Shown here: piece by piece, positions 1-5,527 of the stretch
How positions within the stretch are numbered: the stretch's first letter is position 1
Layout: each line of letters begins with the position of its first letter
Assembly (NCBI GenBank): GCA_030039615.1
Contig: JASHVF010000078.1
Coordinates: forward strand, 1-6,120
Direction: 5' to 3'
DNA length: 6,120 nucleotides
From: Gammaproteobacteria bacterium
GTDB lineage: Bacteria > Pseudomonadota > Gammaproteobacteria > Steroidobacterales > Steroidobacteraceae
The notes under the pieces: generated by a model
Database searches by the model: none
Told to the model about the DNA's origin: nothing
What the model saw: the letters and a program-made list of their open reading frames with translations, nothing else
Position numbers and translations under genes: made by a program

Positions 1-695
1 CCGCGCGTCGGGAACACGCCGATGAGCGCACTGGTCCCGGAGGGCATGCGGATCGAGTTGCCGGTGTCGGTGCCGTTACCGAGCACCGCCATGTTGCCGG
101 TGACGGACGTGACCGTCCCGCCGGAGGAGCCGCCGGGCGAGAAGCGCACGTCGTAGGCATTGCCGGTGCGCCCGAAGGAGCTCGAGCGGGTGGTGTCGGA
201 ATTGGCGAAGTCCGGCATGTTGGTGTGGCCGAGAATGATGGCTCCCGCGGCGCGCAGCCGCGCGACGATCGTGGCATCGCGCGGCGCGACGAGCTCGTGC
301 CCCGGGATCACGAAGCCTTCCCAGCCGTTGGTGGTCACCTTTCCCTGGATGCTGGTGTTGGCCTTGATGACGATCGGCACGCCCCACAGCGGGCCGCGGG
401 CGCTGCCGGTATCGGCGTCCTCGCGCGCCGCCGCGGCGCGTGCCTCGGCGTCGAACAGCTGCTCGACCGGCTTGTAGACGCCGTTATAACGGGCGATGCG
501 CGCGAGATGCCAATCAATTACCTGCGCCACGGTGTAGCGGTGCTGTGCGTAGTAGCGCTGCAGCTGCGGGATCGTCACCTCCATCAGGTCGCGATCCATG
601 GCGGTGCCCGAAATTGGTGCAGCGGATGCGGCCATCGCCGCCATCGATGCAGCACTGGCGGCGAGCGCCATCATGAGGATGCGGAATTTCAACAC
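1..695 (-). CDS. Exported amidase-signature family hydrolase (N-terminal 231 residues; C-terminus off the window)
   Basis: Serine hydrolase of the amidase signature family, which cleaves C-N amide bonds through a Ser-cisSer-Lys triad. The protein was read by translating the minus strand from a GTG at 695-693. That start has a GGGAGG ribosome site 7 nt upstream and an in-frame stop at 716-714. It gives a signal peptide: K3 and R5, a hydrophobic Ala/Met-rich stretch to about residue 22, and a likely cleavage after A25, so the enzyme is probably periplasmic. Catalytic Lys is K111 in GVPIVIKAN. The Gly/Ser loop GGSSGG is at 188-193 with cis-Ser S190. The nucleophile is S214 in GTDTGNSIRMPS. The residue before the nucleophile is Asn213 where many members have Gly. 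Usual length is about 450-550 residues, so roughly half is missing. The gene is divergent from a TonB-dependent receptor, which hints at joint nutrient scavenging (inference). Substrate unknown; Glu-tRNA amidotransferase subunit A is unlikely because of the signal peptide. Confidence 0.93.
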   Translation of the reverse strand, partial: MLKFRILMMALAASAASMAAMAASAAPISGTAMDRDLMEVTIPQLQRYYAQHRYTVAQVIDWHLARIARYNGVYKPVEQLFDAEARAAAAREDADTGSARGPLWGVPIVIKANTSIQGKVTTNGWEGFVIPGHELVAPRDATIVARLRAAGAIILGHTNMPDFANSDTTRSSSFGRTGNAYDVRFSPGGSSGGTVTSVTGNMAVLGNGTDTGNSIRMPSGTSALIGVFPTR

Positions 696-702
696 CGGCG
701 AG

Positions 703-708
703 CCTCCC
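703..708 (-). promoter_or_regulatory. Ribosome binding site deciding the GTG start of the amidase
   Basis: GGGAGG on the minus strand, 7 nt before GTG at 695-693. A TTG directly after the GTG would lie 10 nt away, and two ATG codons at 674-669 lie far from it. Starting at those ATGs would remove the Lys and Arg of the signal peptide n-region, so the GTG is preferred. Confidence 0.65.
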
Positions 709-787
709 GAGCTTCAGGCCTGGAGCGGCGGCAGAGCATAGTCGATCCGGATTGCGGATGGCGCGAGTATTCAAACGGTCGTGGCAA

Positions 788-812
788 AACTGCAACGCTG
801 GCGGTGGCAGTT
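788..812. repeat. Inverted repeat, possible operator
   Basis: AACTGC (788-793) and GCAGTT (807-812) form a perfect 6-bp inverted repeat with a 13-bp spacer. An overlapping pair, GCAAC (792-796) and GTTGC (810-814), has the same 13-bp spacing. The element lies where the -35 box of the TATAAT promoter at 824-829 would be, so a regulator binding here could control the receptor or both divergent genes. This is inference; no regulator gene is in the window and short repeats of this size occur by chance. Confidence 0.3.
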
Positions 813-823
813 GCTTCCGTATG

Positions 824-829
824 TATAAT
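824..829 (+). promoter_or_regulatory. Candidate sigma-70 -10 box for the TonB-dependent receptor
   Basis: Perfect TATAAT preceded directly by TG, in an A/T-rich patch inside GC-rich DNA, 63 bp before the receptor ATG. A start of transcription near A836 would give a leader of about 57 nt. No hexamer resembling TTGACA lies at a 15-19 nt spacing (the 17-nt position reads GCGGTG), so the promoter would be weak or activator-dependent. Confidence 0.55.
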
Positions 830-840
830 CAACTCATAAG

Positions 841-871
841 GTCGGCGCCCTGCGAGCCGACTCATTTCGGC
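841..871 (+). promoter_or_regulatory. Leader segment with two mutually exclusive hairpins
   Basis: GCCGAC at 856-861 can pair with GTCGGC at 841-846 (6-bp stem, 9-nt loop). Its first five bases can instead pair with TCGGC at 867-871 (5-bp stem, 6-nt loop). The two pairings exclude each other. Both lie between the predicted transcription start and the ribosome site at 881-887, so they might affect translation of the receptor. The stems are short and no known riboswitch motif is recognised. Confidence 0.3.
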
Positions 872-880
872 CACAGGTTC

Positions 881-887
881 AGGGGAG
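881..887 (+). promoter_or_regulatory. Ribosome binding site of the TonB-dependent receptor
   Basis: AGGGGAG, 5 nt before ATG at 893 and 8 nt before a second ATG at 896. It fixes the start here and not at the in-frame ATG at 752, which would read through the promoter and put 47 non-signal residues before the signal peptide. Confidence 0.75.
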
Positions 888-892
888 CAACC

Positions 893-3460
893 ATGATGTC
901 GACGACAACAGGAACCCGCGTCGCTGCGGCGATCGCGATCGCACTGGGGCTGGCACTCGCCGACGGCGCATATGCGCAGGTCCAGGCGCAAGCCCAGCCG
1001 GCAGCTGGTCCCGCCGGAGACCAGCTCCAGGAGGTGGTCGTCACGGCAGAGAAGCGCGCCACTACGGTCCAGGACACCGGCGCGAGCATCACCGCGGTGT
1101 CGCAGCAGGACATCATCGATCGCGGCATCGTCGACTTCAACTCACTCGCCCAGTCCGTGCCCGGCATCGCGATGCGCACCTCGGGCCCGGGTCAGACCGA
1201 GTTCGAGATGCGCGGCCTCAATTCCGCCGGCGGCAACACCTCGCAGGTGGGCTTCTATCTCGATGAGACGCCGCTCTCCTCGCCCGCCTCGGCGCAGCTC
1301 GGCAAGGAAGAGATCGACCCGACGCTCTACGACCTGCAGCGCGTCGAGGTGCTGCGTGGTCCGCAGGGCACCCTGTACGGATCGAGCTCGATGGGCGGTA
1401 CGGTGAAGCTGGTGCCGAATCCGCCGCAGCTCGGCACCTTCTCGGCTTCCGGTGAGACGGATGTCGGCTACACCGGCGACGGCGGCAGCTACAACCAGAA
1501 GCTCAACGGCATGGTGAACATCCCGATCGGGGATACGGCGGCCTTCCGCCTCGTGGCCACCGCAATCTCCGACAGCGGCTGGATCCAGCGCATCGTCTTC
1601 CAGGACGGCCTGCCGGTCGACACGGGAGGGTTTCCGAACAACTCCCGGCCGGCCGGCTTCTACTCCTATCCGGTCGCGGAGGATATCAACGGCGCCAACA
1701 CCACCGACATCGACTCGGTGCGCGCCTCGCTGCTGTGGAAGCCGTCCGACAACCTGTCGATCACCCCGACGCTGATGTACCAGCTGACCCGACAGGGCGC
1801 CCCGGATGCAGTCGACGTGAACGGCAATCCGACCCACCCGACGGTGCCTGACGTGCTGGCGCACTACGAGCCTTACGATTCCCCCGAGCCGCAGGAGGAC
1901 AAATTCACGCTCGGCAGCCTCAAGATCGAATACCAGGCCCCGAGCTTCTCCGTGACCTCCGCCACGGGCGTCTGGTCGCGCAACACGCTGGTGTCGCAGG
2001 ACAGCACCGAGGAGAACGAGGCCGCCTTCGGCTTCCCGCAGTACGATTTCGGTTGCGGGCCCGCCGGCTGCGCCACCGAGCCGCTCGGTATCGGGCCCTC
2101 GGGTCCGGCGCCCAACGGGCCAGCGGTGACCGAGAAGGACTTCACGCGGCAGATCAGCGAGGAAGTGCGGCTGACCTCGACCGCTCCCGGGCCGTTCCAG
2201 TGGATCGTCGGCTACTTCTACCAGGACCTCTATTCCGAGTGGGATGAGTGGGCGCTCGCGCCGCAGGCGACGCCGATCCTCGGCGGCCCGAATCTCTACG
2301 TGGACTACCAGCCGCAGACCATTACGCAGAACGCGGAGTTCGGCGAGGCCTCGTGGAACTTCACGTCCGATCTCAAGGGCACGGTGGGATTGCGCCACTA
2401 CCACTACAGCCTGGCGCAGAGCAACGAGGAGTTCGGCGTGTTCACCGTGAACGCGGACGTGGGAAACACTCCGCCCGCGAATGCGTGCCCCCCCGGGAGC
2501 TCGGGTATCGGCGGCGCCTACTGCACCGGCACGTCGAACACCGCGAGCGGCACGGACCCGAAGTTCGATCTGAGCTACAACGTGAACCCGGACGTGCTGC
2601 TCTATGCGACCATCGCCAAGGGCTTCCGTCTCGGCGGCGTGAATCAGCCGATTCCGGTGGCCTTGCCTCCGAATCCGAACGCCGTGGTGACGGGCAACGA
2701 GTGCAGCCTGCAGCAGAAGCTGCTGCTGATACCCGCATCCCAGTGCTTTACCGGCAACCTCGCCAACACGCTGCTGCAGGCGCCCGCCACCTTCTCCTCC
2801 GACTCGGTGTGGAACTACGAGGTCGGCGAGAAGTCGGAGCTGCTCGATAAGCACCTGATCCTCAACGTCTCGGCTTACTACGAGCGCTGGACCAACCCGC
2901 AGATCGCGACCAACCTCGCCGGCTTCGGCATCACCGCCAACGGCGCCGATGCGCGTATCTACGGCTTCGAGGCGGAGCTGCAGGCGCTGCTCAGCCGTGA
3001 ATGGACGCTGGGGCTCAATGCCGGCTACACCAATGCGGAGTTCACCGCCGCCAGCGCCATCACCGGCTACCCCTCAGGCTACAGCGTGCCCGACATCCCG
3101 GACTTCACGGCTTCCGCGACGCTGCGCTGGAAGCATCCGCTCAACGACAGTCTCTCGATGATCGGCACGCTCGAGGGCAATTACGTCGGCACGCGCACCG
3201 ATGCGCCGTACGGCGAGACCATCACGCTGCTCAACATCAACACCTACCTGCTGCACCTGCCGGCCTACGGCTTCCTCAACGCGCGCCTCGGGCTTGCCGG
3301 CGACCAGTGGACCGCTTCGCTGTACGTCAACAACCTGACGAACAAGGAAGCGATCCTCGATCCGCAGCCGCAGATCGACCTGCAGATGAACGCCTTCGTG
3401 CGCTACCTGGTGAACCGCCCGATCACCGCGGGCCTCGACTTCACCTACAAGTTCCACTGA
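893..3460 (+). CDS. TonB-dependent outer-membrane receptor (855 aa)
   Basis: Outer-membrane beta-barrel that imports a ligand with energy from TonB-ExbB-ExbD. The start at ATG 893 follows a ribosome site and gives a signal peptide (R9, hydrophobic 10-23, AYA cleavage after A28). The TonB box EVVVTAEKR is at 47-55. The plug domain follows at about 57-174, including the R107-G108-L109 motif and LQRVEVLRGPQGTLYG (148-163) leading to GGTVKLV. The rest is the barrel, with the familiar late motifs AKGFRLGG and NNLTNKEA. There is no signalling (STN) domain before the TonB box, so it is not a FecA-type transducer. The six cysteines fall in three close pairs: 388/393, 532/544 and 604/618. The chain ends Tyr-Lys-Phe-His, one residue past the usual terminal aromatic. 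Family length is typical. Ligand unknown; siderophore, peptide or other organic substrates are all possible. Its divergent neighbour is an exported amidase. Confidence 0.95.
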   Translation: MMSTTTGTRVAAAIAIALGLALADGAYAQVQAQAQPAAGPAGDQLQEVVVTAEKRATTVQDTGASITAVSQQDIIDRGIVDFNSLAQSVPGIAMRTSGPGQTEFEMRGLNSAGGNTSQVGFYLDETPLSSPASAQLGKEEIDPTLYDLQRVEVLRGPQGTLYGSSSMGGTVKLVPNPPQLGTFSASGETDVGYTGDGGSYNQKLNGMVNIPIGDTAAFRLVATAISDSGWIQRIVFQDGLPVDTGGFPNNSRPAGFYSYPVAEDINGANTTDIDSVRASLLWKPSDNLSITPTLMYQLTRQGAPDAVDVNGNPTHPTVPDVLAHYEPYDSPEPQEDKFTLGSLKIEYQAPSFSVTSATGVWSRNTLVSQDSTEENEAAFGFPQYDFGCGPAGCATEPLGIGPSGPAPNGPAVTEKDFTRQISEEVRLTSTAPGPFQWIVGYFYQDLYSEWDEWALAPQATPILGGPNLYVDYQPQTITQNAEFGEASWNFTSDLKGTVGLRHYHYSLAQSNEEFGVFTVNADVGNTPPANACPPGSSGIGGAYCTGTSNTASGTDPKFDLSYNVNPDVLLYATIAKGFRLGGVNQPIPVALPPNPNAVVTGNECSLQQKLLLIPASQCFTGNLANTLLQAPATFSSDSVWNYEVGEKSELLDKHLILNVSAYYERWTNPQIATNLAGFGITANGADARIYGFEAELQALLSREWTLGLNAGYTNAEFTAASAITGYPSGYSVPDIPDFTASATLRWKHPLNDSLSMIGTLEGNYVGTRTDAPYGETITLLNINTYLLHLPAYGFLNARLGLAGDQWTASLYVNNLTNKEAILDPQPQIDLQMNAFVRYLVNRPITAGLDFTYKFH

Positions 3461-3475
3461 CGCGGGCGGGAAACC

Positions 3476-3514
3476 AAAGGGGCGCCCGGCACGAGCCGGG
3501 CGCCCCTTTTCTTT
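3476..3514. terminator. Bidirectional intrinsic terminator between convergent genes
   Basis: GGGGCGCCCGGC (3479-3490), loop ACGA, and its exact complement (3495-3506) form a perfect 12-bp stem. On the plus strand it is followed by TTTTCTTT (3507-3514), serving the receptor gene that stops at 3460. On the minus strand the stem is followed by TTTGGTTT (3478-3471), serving hslU, which stops at 3533. The A-tract and T-tract next to the stem can extend it by three A-T pairs. Confidence 0.9.
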
Positions 3515-3532
3515 AGCCGGGCGCGCTGCAGC

Positions 3533-4897
3533 TCAGAGGATGTAGCGGCTCAGGTCCTCGTCCTGGACGAGCTTGCCCAGATGGTCGTCGACGTACCTGG
3601 CGTCGATGGTGACGGCGGCGCCGTCGGCACCGCCGGCAGACCCCTCCTCGCGCGCCGCCGCCTCGTAGGACACCGTCTCGAGCAGGCGCTCCATGACGGT
3701 GTGCAGGCGGCGCGCGCCGATGTTCTCGGTGCGCTCGTTCACCTGGAAGGCGATCTCGGCGATGCGGCGCACGCCGCCTTCCGCGAATTCCACCGCGACA
3801 CCCTCGGTCGCCATCAGCGCCTGGTACTGCGCCGTGAGCGAGGCGTCGGGCTCGGTGAGGATGCGCACGAAGTCGCCCACTTTGAGCGAGTCGAGCTCGA
3901 CCCGGATCGGCAGCCGCCCCTGCAGCTCCGGGATCAGGTCCGAGGGCTTCGAGAGGCTGAAGGCACCCGAGGCGATGAACAGCACGTGGTCGGTCTTCAC
4001 CGGGCCGTACTTGGTGGCCACCGTCGAGCCCTCGACCAGCGGCAGCAGGTCGCGCTGCACGCCCTCGCGCGACACGTCGGCGCCGAGGGTCTCCTGGCGC
4101 CGCGTCACCTTGTCGATCTCGTCGATGAAGACGATGCCGTTCTGCTCGGCGTTGGCGAGCGCCCTTATCTTCAGCTCGTCCTCGTTGATGAGCTTGCCGG
4201 CCTCCTCGTCGGTGAGGAGCTTGAGCGCCTCGCGTACCTTGACCTTGCGGGTGCGGGTGCGGTTGCCGCCGAGGTTCTGAAACATCGACTGCAGCTGCTG
4301 CTGCATCTCCTCCATGCCGGGCGGAGCCATGATCTCCACTCCCACCGGCAGCGCCCGCAGCTCGATCTCGATTTCGCGCTCGTCGAGCTCGTGCTCGCGC
4401 AGCATCTTGCGGAATTTCTGCCTTGTCTCCGAGTCGCGCGCCACGGCCGGCTCGTCGGTGGAGAAGCCCATCATGCGCGGCTTCGGCAGCAGCGTGTCGA
4501 GCACGCGCTCTTCGGCGGCATCGAGCGCCCGCTCGCGCACCTTGGCCATCTCCTGCTCGCGCGTGATCTTGACGGCCACGTCGGCCAGCTCCTTGACGAT
4601 GGAGTCGACGTCGCGGCCGACGTAGCCGACCTCGGTGAACTTGGTCGCCTCCACCTTGACGAACGGCGCGTTGGCGAGCTTGGCGAGGCGCCGCGCGATC
4701 TCAGTCTTGCCGACGCCGGTCGGACCGATCATGAGGATGTTCTTGGGCGTGATCTCCTGGCGCAGCGGCTCCGCGACCTGCATGCGGCGCCAGCGGTTGC
4801 GCAGTGCGATCGCAACCGCGCGCTTGGCGGCATCCTGGCCGACGATGTGCTTGTCGAGCTCCTGGACGATCTGCCGCGGTGTGAGTGCGGATGACAT
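3533..4897 (-). CDS. hslU: HslU, ATPase subunit of the HslVU protease (454 aa)
   Basis: AAA+ unfoldase (Clp/HSP100 family) that forms a hexamer, unfolds substrates with ATP and feeds them into the HslV peptidase; cytoplasmic, heat-shock related in E. coli. Seen: Walker A GPTGVGKT (58-65), the pore loop GYVG (91-94), the I-domain at about 108-245 with MAPPGMEEM, Walker B GIVFIDEID (254-262), arginine finger R328 in LQGRLPIRVEL, and sensor-2 GARR (394-397). The C-terminus ends LSRYIL, almost the E. coli ending, which docks into pockets of HslV. It is slightly longer than the E. coli protein (443 aa). One extra segment is a Gly/Ala-rich stretch at about 416-428. The ATG at 4897-4895 lies 4 bp after the hslV stop with only a weak GAAG ribosome site, so translational coupling with hslV is likely. 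The gene is the last of the xerC-hslV-hslU cluster and ends at the shared terminator. Confidence 0.98.
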   Translation of the reverse strand: MSSALTPRQIVQELDKHIVGQDAAKRAVAIALRNRWRRMQVAEPLRQEITPKNILMIGPTGVGKTEIARRLAKLANAPFVKVEATKFTEVGYVGRDVDSIVKELADVAVKITREQEMAKVRERALDAAEERVLDTLLPKPRMMGFSTDEPAVARDSETRQKFRKMLREHELDEREIEIELRALPVGVEIMAPPGMEEMQQQLQSMFQNLGGNRTRTRKVKVREALKLLTDEEAGKLINEDELKIRALANAEQNGIVFIDEIDKVTRRQETLGADVSREGVQRDLLPLVEGSTVATKYGPVKTDHVLFIASGAFSLSKPSDLIPELQGRLPIRVELDSLKVGDFVRILTEPDASLTAQYQALMATEGVAVEFAEGGVRRIAEIAFQVNERTENIGARRLHTVMERLLETVSYEAAAREEGSAGGADGAAVTIDARYVDDHLGKLVQDEDLSRYIL

Positions 4898-4901
4898 GTG
4901 C

Positions 4902-5474
4902 TTACTTCGACTCCCCGCCCTTGCGGCCGTTGAGCTCCTCGACCACGAGGCTGCGATTGGTATAGATGCAGATGTCGGCGGCGATGTCGAGGGAACGCTC
5001 GACGATGGCGCGCGCCGACAGCTGCGAGTCCGAAAGGAGCGCGCGCGCCGCGGCGAGCGCGTACTGGCCGCCGGAGCCGATCGCCGCCACGTCGTGGTCG
5101 GGCTCGATGACGTCGCCGTTGCCCGAGATGATGAAGAGCTTCTCGGGGTCGCCGACCAGCAGCAGCGCCTCGAGACGGCGCAGGTAGCGGTCCGAGCGCC
5201 AGTCCTTGGCGAGCTCGATCGCTGCGCGGGTCAGGTTGCCGTACTTCTCGAGCTTGCCCTCGAAGCGCTCGAACAGGGTGAAGGCATCGGCGGTACCGCC
5301 GGCGAAGCCGGCCAGCACCTTGTCGCCGAAGAGGCGCCGTACCTTGCGGGCGTTGCCCTTCATGACGGTGCTGCCGAGGGTCACCTGGCCGTCGCCGCCG
5401 AGCGCCACGGCGCCGTTGCGCCGCACGCCGAGAATGGTGGTGCCGTGGGGATTGAAGACTGCCGGATCGCTCAT
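4902..5474 (-). CDS. hslV: HslV, peptidase subunit of the HslVU protease (190 aa)
   Basis: N-terminal-threonine peptidase, the bacterial relative of proteasome beta subunits. It forms a double hexamer capped by HslU. The catalytic Thr is T12 in HGTTIL. D28 (GGDGQVTLG) and K44 (NARKVRRL) sit at the spacing of E. coli Asp17 and Lys33 counted from the catalytic Thr. GFAGGTAD (56-63) and IGSGGQYALAAARAL (from 132) are further family motifs. In E. coli, Met removal alone exposes Thr1. Here 11 residues, MSDPAVFNPHG, precede it and no start codon exists nearer to the Thr, so a leader must be cleaved after G11. The start ATG at 5474-5472 has a GAGG site 5 nt upstream. It lies 53 bp after xerC and 4 bp before hslU, with no terminator in either gap, supporting one transcript. 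I see no clear sigma-32 promoter in the 53-bp gap. Confidence 0.97.
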   Translation of the reverse strand: MSDPAVFNPHGTTILGVRRNGAVALGGDGQVTLGSTVMKGNARKVRRLFGDKVLAGFAGGTADAFTLFERFEGKLEKYGNLTRAAIELAKDWRSDRYLRRLEALLLVGDPEKLFIISGNGDVIEPDHDVAAIGSGGQYALAAARALLSDSQLSARAIVERSLDIAADICIYTNRSLVVEELNGRKGGESK

Positions 5475-5478
5475 AGGG

Positions 5479-5483
5479 TCCTC
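5479..5483 (-). promoter_or_regulatory. Ribosome binding site of hslV
   Basis: GAGGA on the minus strand; the GAGG core lies 5 nt before the ATG at 5474. It supports the start that includes the 11-residue leader before the catalytic threonine. Confidence 0.55.
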
Positions 5484-5527
5484 AGGGGGTTGCGAGCGGG
5501 CGGCGGAATCCCAGCCTTGGGGTCACT

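Larger units (their letters stand above)
696..892. other. Divergent intergenic region between amidase and TonB-dependent receptor
   Basis: 197 bp without a gene, separating two outward-facing genes. It holds the receptor promoter and leader (listed separately), the amidase ribosome site, and an inverted repeat AACTGC/GCAGTT at 788-793 and 807-812. It also contains the 8-bp palindrome ATCCGGAT at 745-752. For the amidase, the only minus-strand -10 candidate I see is TATGCT at 740-735, without a convincing -35, so I do not call that promoter. The local A/T content around 815-840 is higher than in the surrounding coding DNA. Confidence 0.8.

Noticed and set aside
799..815. Sigma-54 type promoter (TGG...TTGCT)
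   Set aside because: The GG and GC elements are 11 bases apart, while sigma-54 promoters keep a strict 10; one base off is not tolerated.
225..839. Plus-strand open frame running from the amidase into the intergenic region
   Set aside because: The minus strand encodes an amidase with all motifs in order; this frame has no family features and would run over the receptor promoter.
752..892. N-terminal extension of the receptor from an upstream ATG at 752
   Set aside because: It would translate the promoter and ribosome site, bury the signal peptide 47 residues in, and has no ribosome site of its own.
1142..2854. Long minus-strand open frame (570 codons) opposite the receptor
   Set aside because: It is antisense to a clear TonB-dependent receptor, has Arg/Val/Gly-rich low-complexity sequence with no recognisable domain, and arises from GC-rich codon bias.
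3581..4894. Plus-strand open frame (437 codons) opposite hslU
   Set aside because: It mirrors a complete, highly conserved hslU; its Leu/Asp/His/Val-rich product matches no family and has no ribosome site.
5475..5527. Heat-shock (sigma-32) promoter in front of hslV
   Set aside because: A CCTGAA at the end of xerC resembles the -35, but no CCCCAT-like -10 follows at the right distance.
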